A program made the translations under genes and the position numbers. Source: Aliidiomarina quisquiliarum (lineage in GTDB: Bacteria > Pseudomonadota > Gammaproteobacteria > Enterobacterales > Alteromonadaceae). From it: 64,000 nucleotides of DNA. The stretch is taken from NCBI RefSeq assembly GCF_023922585.1, contig NZ_JAMFTN010000021.1:124001-188000 (forward strand). Direction: 5' to 3'. Every line of letters starts with the position of its first letter. Position 1 is the stretch's first letter. Shown piece by piece: positions 1 to 9,570 of this stretch. The notes below the pieces were generated by a model. The model was not told the DNA's origin. It did not search any database and saw only the letters and a program-made list of their open reading frames with translations.

Positions 1-1055
<1,055 letters not shown>

Positions 1056-1092
1056 CGGTTGTGTGGTTGGGTTAGCTTAAGGAGCGGCAGCA

Positions 1093-1584
1093 ATGCAACA
1101 TATTTCTTTGGTTGCCGCTATGGCAAACAATAGAGTCATTGGCAAAAACGGCCAAATGCCCTGGCATTTGCCAAGCGAATTGCAGTACTTTAAAGAAATT
1201 ACCATGGGTAAGCCTATTGTGATGGGGCGTACTACGTTTGAGTCGATTGGTAGGCCCTTACCAGGTAGGCAAAATATAGTTATTTCTCGTCAGCCGCATT
1301 TATTGCCTGCTACAGTAGACGCAGTAAAGTCGCCTGCCGAGGCGTTAGCGTTAGTGGCACAGGCTGCAGAAGTAATGGTAATAGGCGGTGGGCAAATTTA
1401 TGACTGTTTTATACCCCATGCGACGCGGATGTATTTAACCCATATAGATATGGCCGTGGAAGGGGATACCTACTTCCCCATTTGGGATGATAAACAATGG
1501 CTTAGAAAAAAATTAAGGCAGGTGCCAGGTGTTAATGCCGAACAACCTGCTTATACTAGCTATGTTTATGAAAAGCTGCGATAA
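1093..1584 (+). CDS. folA: Dihydrofolate reductase
   Basis: FolA reduces dihydrofolate to tetrahydrofolate with NADPH. The 163-residue product has the normal length and the family landmarks: a start like LVAAMANNRVIGKNGQMPWH, then GKPIVMGRTTFESIGRPLPGR, and VIGGGQIY near residue 95. The acidic residue that protonates substrate appears to be Glu29 (LPSEL), where the E. coli enzyme has Asp27; both occur in the family. The ATG at 1093 has a clear ribosome binding site (AAGGAG at 1079-1084). It lies just behind obg and probably shares its transcript. Confidence 0.96.
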   Translation: MQHISLVAAMANNRVIGKNGQMPWHLPSELQYFKEITMGKPIVMGRTTFESIGRPLPGRQNIVISRQPHLLPATVDAVKSPAEALALVAQAAEVMVIGGGQIYDCFIPHATRMYLTHIDMAVEGDTYFPIWDDKQWLRKKLRQVPGVNAEQPAYTSYVYEKLR

Positions 1585-1650
1585 CAAGCAGGTTTAGCAC
1601 GCCACATGTCGGTAATCTGATTTGTTTCTATTGCCTATGTTGCGTAGAAT

Positions 1651-1656
1651 TATAAT
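1651..1656 (+). promoter_or_regulatory. Candidate -10 box upstream of the DUF3718 gene
   Basis: A perfect TATAAT lies 48 bases before the DUF3718 start codon. No good -35 element sits at 16-18 bases: TTGCCT at 1631 is only 14 bases away. The site is plausible but unproven. Confidence 0.35.
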
Positions 1657-1703
1657 AGTTCGTACTTTGTTTATTTAGTAAAGTAAGGCCTTGGGGGGCT
1701 TCT

Positions 1704-2093
1704 ATGAAAAAATTGTTTGTTACTATAGTGAGTGCTGCTGCAATGCTTGCAAGCGCAACTGTGGCGAATCTTACTGTAACAGGGGCAGCTCAGGCAGATG
1801 CTTTAGCCCAGAACTTATGTACTTATGTTGAAGGTAATGACCGTTTACGTATGCGCCAGAAGCTGCGTGAAGACAGACTTCAACTACGACGGGTATATGA
1901 GTCGATAGTTTGCAATGGAATGACCTTAATTCAGTTTGCTATGCATACGGGTTCAGACGATATCGGTGAGTTTATGGTATCGCAGTTACCAGGCTCGGCG
2001 CTTGAAAGCACCGGTGATTTAGAGTGGGCAGAAAGTAATGGCCATGGCAATGGCAGTGTTGCCCAAGCCATTCGCGAGCGTATTGGCGGCTAA
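1704..2093 (+). CDS. Secreted DUF3718 family protein
   Basis: This 129-residue protein starts with a typical signal peptide: Lys-Lys, a hydrophobic core of about 18 residues, and likely cleavage after AQA near residue 31. The mature part carries the DUF3718 pattern: LCTYVEGNDRLRMRQKLRE, a second cysteine in the SIVCNGMTLIQFA region, then GEFMVSQLPGS. Two cysteines (about residues 39 and 71) could form a disulfide in the periplasm. DUF3718 has no assigned function. The gene has its own likely -10 box and is closed by a strong intrinsic terminator, so it is probably a single-gene unit. Confidence 0.85.
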   Translation: MKKLFVTIVSAAAMLASATVANLTVTGAAQADALAQNLCTYVEGNDRLRMRQKLREDRLQLRRVYESIVCNGMTLIQFAMHTGSDDIGEFMVSQLPGSALESTGDLEWAESNGHGNGSVAQAIRERIGG

Positions 2094-2118
2094 TAGCCAA
2101 GGTTAGTATTATAACTTC

Positions 2119-2153
2119 AAAAACCACCGCAGCGTTGTTGCGGTGGTTTTTTT
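2119..2153 (+). terminator. Rho-independent terminator after the DUF3718 gene
   Basis: The inverted repeat AAAACCACCGCA / TGCGGTGGTTTT has a short loop and ends in a run of seven T. It lies 26 bases after the stop codon. Confidence 0.9.
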
Positions 2154-2257
2154 ATGGTTTTAAATTAATTTTAAAGCGGCTTGCGAATCAGGAAAGTTGT
2201 TGTAATAAATATACCTTTTGGGTACAAATACCTATCATTTTTTTAAGGCTACTTGTT

Positions 2258-3715
2258 ATGCATAGATTAATAACCCTTATTGGGTGCGTTGTTGTTCTTC
2301 TGCTCGGTTTTTATCTACCCTCAGCAACAGCGACCAACCTAGAAATGGCTCCATGCCATTTGAAAGGCTTTGCCGAACAGGTGGAGTGTGGCTACTTAAG
2401 CGTGCCCGAAAATTATGCCGAGCCAAATGGTAAAACCATTGCGATTCACGTGGTACGTTTACCTGCTGTAGCCACGGCTGCCGATAAAGACCCATTGTTA
2501 TTTTTGGCGGGGGGGCCTGGGCAAGCGGCCACAGAAATTGTTGGCGGTATTGCGCGTATATTTAGAGACGTGCGGCAAACCCGCGACTTGTTATTTATCG
2601 ACCAGCGCGGCACTGGCAAGTCGAACCCGCTGGACTGTGAAGTAACTGATTTAAATACCCTATGGGATGCGCTTGTATTAGAAGACAATGAACTTGATAT
2701 AAGTACTGAAATAGCAGCTTGTGCTGCTAAACATAAGGTTAACTACCAGCATTACTCTACCTTAAATGCGGTGCGCGATTTTGATGCCGTGCGAGAAGCT
2801 CTAGGCTATGCCCAAGTGAACCTTTATGGTGGCTCCTACGGTACGCGGTCGGGGTTAGCTTACATGCGCGAGTTTCCCGCAAGTATTCGGGTAGCAGTAC
2901 TTGATGGGGTAGCACCACCTCAGGTGAAGTTAGGTTTATTTAGCCAGTCTGCTAATGCTGCTTTTCAGCGTATGCTCGCCGACTGTGCCGCGCAAGAGGC
3001 CTGCCATAACACCTTTCCAAATTTGGCTGAGCAATACAGCCAGTTAATCGAGCGGCTTGGTAAGCAGTCTGAGCTGGTTACTGTGCCTGATCCGCGCAGC
3101 CATAGGCCAACCGACGTACGCATAACAGTGAACCGAATAAACCAAATGATTTTCCCAGCACTTTATAGCCCGCGCAGCCGTCAACTTTTACCCTTTGTTA
3201 TTAGTGAAGCAGCCGCTGGTAACTATTTACCCATAGCGGGGCTATCGGGCCCGGTTGACAGAGAGTCAGCCATTTATATTGGCTTGCATTTGTCGGTGAT
3301 CTGCCAAGAAGACGTACACCGTATTGTTGCTGCCGATTTTGAACAAGAATCAGCTGGGCAATATATGGGTAGTACCATGATGGAAAACTTCATTGCCATG
3401 TGTGTTGAATGGCCGGTAATGCCAAGTGAAACGCCCGTATGGGAGCCAGTGAGCAGCGATATACCTACTTTGCTGTTGTCCGGTGAACAAGATCCGGTAA
3501 CGCCGCCTGCTTGGGCTGAGTTGGCTGCAGCTACCTTAAGCAATGTTACCCATGCGGTGGCAGCTGCAGGTGGGCATACAATTGCCAGCCATACCTGCGC
3601 CAACGAAATTGCCACGCAATTCATTCGTAACCCGAGTGCCACTGTCGATACCTCATGTTTAGCTGAAACCAAGGTATTACCTTTCTTATTGAACATTAAT
3701 GCCCGCGGTATGTAG
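2258..3715 (+). CDS. Secreted alpha/beta hydrolase, tripeptidyl-aminopeptidase (TAP)-like
   Basis: The 485-residue product is read from the ATG at 2258. The open frame extends further upstream but would run through the preceding terminator, so the longer start is rejected. The N-terminus (MHRLITLIGCVVVLLLGFYL) is a signal sequence. An alpha/beta-hydrolase fold follows, with an oxyanion region LLFLAGGPGQ, nucleophile elbow GGSYGTR (Ser is the catalytic candidate), acid in SGEQDPVTPP and His in AAGGHTIASH. The last third matches the TAP C-terminal domain. Such enzymes remove N-terminal residues or tripeptides; the substrate here is unknown. An ABC exporter begins 9 bases downstream, suggesting co-transcription. 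Confidence 0.88.
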   Translation: MHRLITLIGCVVVLLLGFYLPSATATNLEMAPCHLKGFAEQVECGYLSVPENYAEPNGKTIAIHVVRLPAVATAADKDPLLFLAGGPGQAATEIVGGIARIFRDVRQTRDLLFIDQRGTGKSNPLDCEVTDLNTLWDALVLEDNELDISTEIAACAAKHKVNYQHYSTLNAVRDFDAVREALGYAQVNLYGGSYGTRSGLAYMREFPASIRVAVLDGVAPPQVKLGLFSQSANAAFQRMLADCAAQEACHNTFPNLAEQYSQLIERLGKQSELVTVPDPRSHRPTDVRITVNRINQMIFPALYSPRSRQLLPFVISEAAAGNYLPIAGLSGPVDRESAIYIGLHLSVICQEDVHRIVAADFEQESAGQYMGSTMMENFIAMCVEWPVMPSETPVWEPVSSDIPTLLLSGEQDPVTPPAWAELAAATLSNVTHAVAAAGGHTIASHTCANEIATQFIRNPSATVDTSCLAETKVLPFLLNINARGM

Positions 3716-3724
3716 GAGCGAACC

Positions 3725-4459
3725 ATGATTGAAGTAACCGAGTTAAGAAAAACCTACAAAGAAGTGACAGCATTAAATGGGTTAACCTTTAACGCTAACG
3801 ACGGTGAAATTACCGGGTTATTAGGGCCCAATGGCGCAGGAAAAACAACCTGCTTACGGAGCTTATATGGGTTAATTAAACCTGATTCTGGCAGAGTACA
3901 AGTAGATGGATTATCGCCGGTAACTGAACCAATTGAAGTGCGGCGTAGTATTGGTATTTTCCCCGACAAATTTGGCTTGCACGAACGCCTTACCGCCCGA
4001 GAGCATATTCGTTATATTGCCGAATTACATGGCTTTCGTGGCGAGGCAATGCTAGAGCAGGTGGACAGGGTAATTGCTGAATTAAAAATGACAGATATTG
4101 CCGACCGTCGTACACAGGGCTTTTCCCAAGGGCAGCGCATGAAAGTAGCCTTGGCGCAGGCCATTGTGCACCAACCGAAAAACCTTATTCTTGACGAGCC
4201 AAGCCGTGGTTTAGATGTAATGAGCACGCGAATATTACGCGAACTGATGTTTGGGTTACGGGAACAAGGGCGCTGCATTTTGTTTTCTAGCCATGTTATG
4301 CAAGAAGTTGCTGCGCTGTGTGATCGGGTGGTTATTATGGTGCAAGGCCAAGTAGTAGCGAACGATTCGCCGGCCGCTTTGTGTGCCATGACAGGTAAAG
4401 CAAGTTTTGAAGACGCCTTTGTGCAACTGATAGGCACCGACGAGGGGATAATGGCATGA
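3725..4459 (+). CDS. ABC transporter ATP-binding protein, NatA type
   Basis: This is the cytoplasmic ATPase of an ABC-2 type exporter. Its 244 residues contain Walker A GPNGAGKTT (about residue 35), signature FSQGQRMKVALAQ, Walker B NLILDEPSRGLD and the switch histidine in LFSSHVMQE. It is closest to the NatA (sodium/organic ion export) and CcmA-like subclass. Its stop overlaps the start of the permease gene (ATGA at 4456), so the two are translationally coupled. The exported substrate cannot be read from sequence. Confidence 0.93.
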   Translation: MIEVTELRKTYKEVTALNGLTFNANDGEITGLLGPNGAGKTTCLRSLYGLIKPDSGRVQVDGLSPVTEPIEVRRSIGIFPDKFGLHERLTAREHIRYIAELHGFRGEAMLEQVDRVIAELKMTDIADRRTQGFSQGQRMKVALAQAIVHQPKNLILDEPSRGLDVMSTRILRELMFGLREQGRCILFSSHVMQEVAALCDRVVIMVQGQVVANDSPAALCAMTGKASFEDAFVQLIGTDEGIMA

Positions 4460-5598
4460 GCCGTACACTGCTAACAATTTGGTTGAAAGAATTGAAAGAC
4501 GCCATACGTGATCGCCGCTCGTTGATGGCGGCTATGTCGTACGCGTTCTTTGGCCCTATGCTGATGGCGGTTGCCTTTTTTGCGGTGGTGAAAGAAGCAA
4601 CGTCGGAAAGTGACTTAAAAGTACAATTAGAAGGGCAAGAGTATGCGCCAGAATTAGTGGAGTTTTTGCAACATAAGGGCATTTTAGCAGCCACAGAAGA
4701 AGACCTAGATACGGGCATAAAACTAATTATTCCGGCCGACTACCAAGAGCGCTTAGCAGCGGCGAAAGCAGTTAGTATTACTGTTCGCGCCGACTATTCC
4801 GAGCGCAAAAATAGTAGCAACAGGCAGCGTGTTGAACGGGCCTTAACCGAATATAATCAAGTGGTTGCTAGTGCGCGCTTAATGATGCGGGGTATTAGTC
4901 CAGAAGTGATGTACGCGGTAGTAGCCGAGCGCCAAGACACCGCCACCAAGGAGTCGCGTGCAGCGCTAATAATGGGTACTGTTATGGTATTTGTACTGAT
5001 GTCGGTATTTTTTGCCGGCATGAATGTGGCTATAGACACCAGTGCAGGGGAGCGGGAGCGTAACTCCTTAGAATTTCTGTTGGCGCAACCGGTGCGGTTA
5101 ATAGACTTAGTAACGGGCAAAGCCTTAGCGGCTAGTACCTTTGCCATGCTGGGTGGGGCGCTAACTTTAATTATGATACCAGCGGTGTTTTTATTTGTAC
5201 CGCTAGAAAAACTGGGTATCGATATTTCCTTTGGCTTTGGTAAGCAAGTTATGTTGGCCTTAGTGTTGATACCTTTAGCAATATTGGCAAGTGCGCTGCA
5301 GTTGTTTGTGTCTTTTATGGCGAAAAGTTTTAAAGAAGCACAAACCTATATTACCTTCGTTATGTTCGCCCCCATGACGATTGTGTTCGTGTTGGAATTC
5401 ACTCGTTTTAGTCACGCGGCATTAGACTACTTGCCAGTAACGTCGCAACATCAGGTGCTTTTAGGCTCTATTAATGGCGAGCCAGTGAGTGTTTTGGCTA
5501 TGGCTATTGGTGCTTTAGGCACACTTGCGGTTGCAGCGCTGATTTTGTTAGCAGTGCAATGGAAATTACGTAGCGAAAAAGCAGTGTTTGGTTTGTAA
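4456..5598 (+). CDS. ABC-2 type permease, NatB-like
   Basis: This 380-residue membrane partner of the upstream ATPase has one N-terminal transmembrane helix (about residues 25-45) and a soluble extracytoplasmic region of about 120 residues. A block of five C-terminal helices starts near VMVFVLMSVFFAGMNVAID. The GERERNSLEFLLAQPVRLIDLVTGK segment is the coupling-helix region typical of NatB and other ABC-2 permeases. The gene overlaps the ATPase gene by four bases. A long hairpin lies between it and the convergent kinase gene. Confidence 0.9.
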   Translation: MSRTLLTIWLKELKDAIRDRRSLMAAMSYAFFGPMLMAVAFFAVVKEATSESDLKVQLEGQEYAPELVEFLQHKGILAATEEDLDTGIKLIIPADYQERLAAAKAVSITVRADYSERKNSSNRQRVERALTEYNQVVASARLMMRGISPEVMYAVVAERQDTATKESRAALIMGTVMVFVLMSVFFAGMNVAIDTSAGERERNSLEFLLAQPVRLIDLVTGKALAASTFAMLGGALTLIMIPAVFLFVPLEKLGIDISFGFGKQVMLALVLIPLAILASALQLFVSFMAKSFKEAQTYITFVMFAPMTIVFVLEFTRFSHAALDYLPVTSQHQVLLGSINGEPVSVLAMAIGALGTLAVAALILLAVQWKLRSEKAVFGL

Positions 5599-5603
5599 CA
5601 GTA

Positions 5604-5626
5604 GGGCAGCTAGTGCTTAGCTGCCC
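5604..5626. terminator. Hairpin between convergent genes
   Basis: A perfect 9-bp stem (GGGCAGCTA / TAGCTGCCC) with a 5-base loop fills the 35-base gap between the permease and kinase stop codons. There is no long T run on either side, so it may stop transcription only weakly or protect both 3' ends. Confidence 0.5.
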
Positions 5627-5633
5627 GGTTACC

Positions 5634-6650
5634 TTAAGCCGAAATGGCTGTTAAACCGGTCAGCTCGGCAAGAATTTTAGTGTGCGTGGCGGCGGGCAAA
5701 CGGGGGCCGTAATGGGTTACTAGCTCGGCAGCAGCTCGGCTGGCCAAAGCCCCCGACTGAGCCGTAGACCAACCTTGGGTAACCCCGTATAGGTAGGCAC
5801 CAGCAAACATGTCGCCAGCACCGTTGGTGTCGATGGCTTTTACTTTAATACCAGGAACTTGTACGCGTTTATCGCGGGTGCCTATTACGGCGCCATCTTT
5901 GCCTCGGGTAATAACAACTTCTTTGCTGAACTGAAGTAATTGTTCAATAGCACATTCTAAATTATCGGTTCCCGTATAAAGCTGTGCTTCTTCACGGTTA
6001 CAAAATAACAGGTCAATACCAGGGCTTAAGAACTCTTCCAGGCCTTCACGGAAATACTTCACCATCGAGGAATCGGAAAAAGTTAAGGCTATTTTGGTAT
6101 CCGCTTGCTTGGCAATTTTACGCGCTTCACTAACGGCGGCACGGGCTATTTCTGAAGTGGCTAAATAGCCTTCAATATATAAATAGTCACTGTTAGCAAT
6201 AACGTCGCGCTGTAATTCAGCTAGGGAAAAGTCGATGGTAACGCCTAAAAAGGTGCACATGGTGCGTTCAGCGTCTGGGGTAACCATAACCACGCATTTG
6301 CCGGTGTGACCGTCGTTGTTTTGCACACTTAAACGGTTTTCAACACCCGCTTGGTTAAGGTCGTTGCGGTAAAACTCGCCGTCGTCGTCGTTAGCAATTT
6401 TACAACAGTAAAAAGCATTGCCACCAAATTTACTTAGCGCCACCATGCTATTTGCAGCAGAGCCGCCGCCGACCCTTTTTTCGAGCTTAAACTCTTTATG
6501 CAACTCGCCCAGCAGCAACTGTTGTTGCGGCTCATCGAGTAGCGTCATAATGCTTTTTTCGAAATTGTGAGTTTCTAAAAACTGGTCTGTAACTTGAAAC
6601 TCGCGATCGACAAGGGCATTACCTAGCCCAACTACGTGATATTTTTTCAT
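5634..6650 (-). CDS. PfkB family kinase, probable adenosine kinase
   Basis: The 338-residue protein is a ribokinase-fold (PfkB) kinase that phosphorylates a sugar or nucleoside with ATP in the cytoplasm. The N-terminal signature is GGGSAANSMVALSKFGG (about residue 60). The C-terminal signature AIDTNGAGDMFAGAYLYG carries the catalytic Asp of GAGD. Its overall form fits the proteins annotated as adenosine kinase in marine gammaproteobacteria; inosine-guanosine or another sugar kinase remains possible. The gene has its own candidate promoter and converges on the ABC permease gene. Confidence 0.85.
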   Translation of the reverse strand: MKKYHVVGLGNALVDREFQVTDQFLETHNFEKSIMTLLDEPQQQLLLGELHKEFKLEKRVGGGSAANSMVALSKFGGNAFYCCKIANDDDGEFYRNDLNQAGVENRLSVQNNDGHTGKCVVMVTPDAERTMCTFLGVTIDFSLAELQRDVIANSDYLYIEGYLATSEIARAAVSEARKIAKQADTKIALTFSDSSMVKYFREGLEEFLSPGIDLLFCNREEAQLYTGTDNLECAIEQLLQFSKEVVITRGKDGAVIGTRDKRVQVPGIKVKAIDTNGAGDMFAGAYLYGVTQGWSTAQSGALASRAAAELVTHYGPRLPAATHTKILAELTGLTAISA

Positions 6651-6685
6651 TTATCCAGGTCATTGAGTGAGAGTGCAGGCGGCGC

Positions 6686-6714
6686 ATTATATAGCAAACA
6701 GCACTTAGTAACCA
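6686..6714 (-). promoter_or_regulatory. Candidate promoter of the PfkB kinase gene
   Basis: On the minus strand a perfect TATAAT (6691 down to 6686) lies about 36 bases before the ATG. It is preceded at 17 bases by a weak -35 (TGGTTA). Confidence 0.35.
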
Positions 6715-6763
6715 GTCGCACGTCTGCAATGACGCCTAGCCAGCAGCAATCCAGTAAGTTGAA

Positions 6764-7705
6764 TTAGCCTTTAACAAATAAAAAAATGAGCACGGCAATA
6801 AATAACAAAAACAGTTGTACTGCATTAAGGTACTTTATGGTTGTTATAATGCGCTTGTTAGACCCAGCCTTAGGATGCTTAAAGCGAGGGCGAGTCATTC
6901 TTTTGTGGTTATATTTTATCGGGCCACCAAGTTCAAGCGGAAAAACCAGCGTTAAGGAATGCCACAGCTGTTGTTCGTGCTGACGAACATAAGGCAAAGA
7001 AAATGACTTTCTTGCTGTTACTAGCTGGGCACCCTGCAATAGGGCTAGGGTGAGTAAATATGGTGGCCAATTAACCAGCTTAAATAACGCTGCAGAAATG
7101 GTACCAAAGTCGCGCCAATAAGGTAATTGTGCTGGCCAAGCACGGTTTAGCTCAAAGCACACACGGTAACCAAGAGCAGCTATTGGGCCTAGTACCACAA
7201 ACCAAAATAACACCCCAAACCAGGCTTGCAGTTGTCGTTTTACGCAGTGTTCGCTGGCGGCTTTTTCAATTCCTAACACCGACAAAGGCGCGCAGTCTCT
7301 GTTTAACCAGCGTTGCAAGCGAGTGCGAGCCAGCTGTTTTTGGCCGCGCTGTAAGGCCTGTTGAATAAGCTTGGCTTCACGCTGCCATGGTTGGCTAAAT
7401 AAGCTCAACCATAGTATTACGGCTGCAAACCATAGCTTTAATTCAGCGAGCCAAAATAATAAGGCTGGTATAGCAACCCACAGCAATAGCAGCAGCAGTG
7501 TAGCCATTAACCCTGAAATGCGTTGTTGCGAGCGGGGCCGAGTTATGTCTGGGTGAACCCGGCGAGCAAGTTGTAGTGCCATTTGCCGCAGCACCCAAAA
7601 AGGATGCAAGTGCACTGGAAGAGGAAAGGCGCGCTCTGCTAAAGGCACGCCTAGTAAAAGAATAATTGCTAAGTGCTGGTTCAGGGTAAGCCAGAATTCA
7701 GTCAC
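6764..7705 (-). CDS. CbiB/CobD-like integral membrane protein
   Basis: The 313-residue protein has several hydrophobic helices: one near the start, two around residues 65-105, one near residue 175, one near 220 and one at the C-terminus. The stretch RDCAPLSVLGIEKAASEHC, followed by FWFVVLGPIAALGYRVCFELN, resembles the CbiB/CobD cobalamin-biosynthesis family. In that family adenosylcobyric acid is joined to aminopropanol in the membrane. No other cobalamin gene is nearby and the match is loose, so a different substrate or role is possible. It shares a strand with, but is separated from, the downstream kinase. Confidence 0.65.
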   Translation of the reverse strand: MTEFWLTLNQHLAIILLLGVPLAERAFPLPVHLHPFWVLRQMALQLARRVHPDITRPRSQQRISGLMATLLLLLLWVAIPALLFWLAELKLWFAAVILWLSLFSQPWQREAKLIQQALQRGQKQLARTRLQRWLNRDCAPLSVLGIEKAASEHCVKRQLQAWFGVLFWFVVLGPIAALGYRVCFELNRAWPAQLPYWRDFGTISAALFKLVNWPPYLLTLALLQGAQLVTARKSFSLPYVRQHEQQLWHSLTLVFPLELGGPIKYNHKRMTRPRFKHPKAGSNKRIITTIKYLNAVQLFLLFIAVLIFLFVKG

Positions 7706-7780
7706 GCTTTGTTGTCCGCAATGAAAGCCGTCATGGGGTAGCTGTAGCTAAGTAGCAGCTGTTTTGTTGCCTTAAGATTA

Positions 7781-8341
7781 TCAGCTTGCTAGGGCAGCGT
7801 CACTTTCTTCCGTATGGCCACGCTTGGGTCCTGCAGCACGAACATAGTCGGCTTGGCGAAGCTTGGCTTGAATAAACTCGCCTAACTCGTCTGGGCGGTA
7901 ACCTGGGCGTGCTTTAAAGCGCAAAAAAGGCACACCAGCGGCTGACAAAGCGTTTTTTAAAAACCAATTGCGCTTCATTTGTGCACTTGACGGCTCTATG
8001 GCTTCAAGCTCAATAACCGCAGCCACACGCATTGTGGTTTTGTCGCACAGTACAAAATCGACTAAGCGGTTGTTTAACTTTTGATTGGCGTCGCGTTTGG
8101 CGGCGGTTGACAAGCCTTGTTGACGCACTTTAACCACATCGCCAAGGCGAATTTTAGTGAAAACACGATAGCGATCACCGCAACCACGCTCAAGTAGGTT
8201 CAAAAACGAATCTTCTGTGGCAGTGAAAAAACTTTCTTGGCGCTTTTTATAGGGGTAAGGAGCGAAGCTTTCAGAAACTCGCGCCGCTAAAATGGCAACT
8301 GCAATCAATGCAACAATAAATAAAATGAGCACGTATTCCAT
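7781..8341 (-). CDS. DUF2726 domain protein with N-terminal membrane anchor
   Basis: The 186-residue product is read from the ATG at 8341, preceded by a good GAGGTAA ribosome binding site; an in-frame start 33 bases upstream lacks one. A single transmembrane helix (MEYVLILFIVALIAVAILAA) is followed by a basic, globular domain (FFTATEDSFLNLLERG, then RLVDFVLCDKTTMRVAAVIELE, then LSAAGVPFLRFKA). This is the DUF2726 pattern, which resembles a restriction-endonuclease-like fold in layout. The biochemical role is unknown. It lies downstream of folE2 on the same strand with about 110 bases between. Confidence 0.82.
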   Translation of the reverse strand: MEYVLILFIVALIAVAILAARVSESFAPYPYKKRQESFFTATEDSFLNLLERGCGDRYRVFTKIRLGDVVKVRQQGLSTAAKRDANQKLNNRLVDFVLCDKTTMRVAAVIELEAIEPSSAQMKRNWFLKNALSAAGVPFLRFKARPGYRPDELGEFIQAKLRQADYVRAAGPKRGHTEESDAALAS

Positions 8342-8449
8342 AAAAATTACCTCAGTGTCGAAATGATGGCGCATTCATGTGGAATACGCCGTTATATCGT
8401 TACTGATGCAATTCTCTTGCCAAATAGGTACAGGCCTAGTTTTTGTAAC

Positions 8450-9415
8450 TTATGGCTGAAAACCGTTGGCAATGCCTTTGGTAACAATGGCTACCGCATC
8501 GTGGGCATGCAGCGACTCGTAATGGTTTACTCGTACTCTGAAGTCAGTGACGTGGTTGGTTTGATTCAGCTGCTGCTTTAAAATTCGCGCCGCGTCTTCA
8601 CAAAACATATTGTTTTGGGCGTTTAATCGCGCAAATTCCTGTTCGTCTTCACGCTTTACGGCGGCCTGTACCGGGGTTTTTAAAACCCGCTCAGCACTGT
8701 CGATTAAGGCTTTAATAGGAAAGTTTTTGGCTTGATTGTCTAAGCGTACTTTAATTTCAGCAACAGAGCGTTGGCTATGGGGTGTTGCAACAATACCGGC
8801 GGTGGTGCCTAACCATTCGGCAATTTGCTCGGTGTCTAGCTTGTTGCCACTAAAACGGTTACGAAACGCTTCTTGAATAAGCTGTCGAGCCAGCGCGGCA
8901 GAACAAGGGCAGGTCGAAGAGTAGGTAACATCGACACTTAGGTCACAATGAAAATGGCCGTCAATTACGGCAGCGTTAAGTTCAACGGGGTAAGCCTTCC
9001 AGCCCGTGTTGTCACTTAATAATGAAGGCCGGCGAAGGTGGTAGTCAAAGCGTAAGGCCACACTAGCCCGTTGGCTTAAACCTTGGTGGCTAGTAAGGAA
9101 GCTTTGTAATAAGGCTTTCAAGTCGTTTAGGCTTACCTGGCCGTTGGCAGAAAGCTGCTCAAGCGCTAGGTATAGCCGCGACATGTGAATGCCCTTAGCG
9201 TCGGCTACATCTAGGCTTACATAGGCATCGATGCGCGCATTAATAGGGTGCTGCTCACCTAATTCATCGATTAAAATTAAAGGCATGTCAATGTTGCTCA
9301 TACCTACCCAATCTAGAGTACCTTGATGCTGGCTGTTAGTATCAGCGGCAATGTCTGGCATGTCTGAAGCTGGTGCTTGAGCAGCTTCACTTTGCTTAGT
9401 TAATTCGTTGTACAT
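8450..9415 (-). CDS. folE2: GTP cyclohydrolase I type FolE2 (GCYH-IB)
   Basis: FolE2 converts GTP to dihydroneopterin triphosphate, the first step of folate synthesis. It is a non-orthologous replacement for FolE that can work without zinc. The 321-residue product (ATG at 9415) contains the family core VGMSNIDMPLILIDE, the cysteine motif STCPCSAALARQL and a C-terminal FRVRVNHYESLHAHDAVA. A longer GTG start at 9466 would add residues unlike the family and is rejected. A short palindrome resembling a Zur half-site pair lies about 80 bases upstream. Several bacteria induce folE2 under zinc limitation. Confidence 0.93.
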   Translation of the reverse strand: MYNELTKQSEAAQAPASDMPDIAADTNSQHQGTLDWVGMSNIDMPLILIDELGEQHPINARIDAYVSLDVADAKGIHMSRLYLALEQLSANGQVSLNDLKALLQSFLTSHQGLSQRASVALRFDYHLRRPSLLSDNTGWKAYPVELNAAVIDGHFHCDLSVDVTYSSTCPCSAALARQLIQEAFRNRFSGNKLDTEQIAEWLGTTAGIVATPHSQRSVAEIKVRLDNQAKNFPIKALIDSAERVLKTPVQAAVKREDEQEFARLNAQNNMFCEDAARILKQQLNQTNHVTDFRVRVNHYESLHAHDAVAIVTKGIANGFQP

Positions 9416-9495
9416 AGTAGGTGTATAGTTCCTCGTCGGCGACCGAAGCGAACAAATGCACTTCACTCTATCCGGTGTAATTTCATAATAGACAG

Positions 9496-9506
9496 GTTAT
9501 CATAAC
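9496..9506. promoter_or_regulatory. Palindrome GTTATCATAAC, possible Zur-type operator
   Basis: A perfect 5-1-5 inverted repeat sits in the divergent region between folE2 and the Hpt gene. It resembles the core of gammaproteobacterial Zur sites (GTTATA-N-TATAAC) but is two bases shorter, and its flanks do not extend the symmetry. Confidence 0.3.
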
Positions 9507-9570
9507 TTACCCCATTACGAGTAGTATTGGGCTTTAGATCTACGCGCAATTTACAATATTAGGAATTTAT

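Noticed and set aside
2135-2257. N-terminal extension of the alpha/beta hydrolase frame
   Set aside because: It would begin inside the DUF3718 terminator and place non-homologous residues before an evident signal peptide at 2258.
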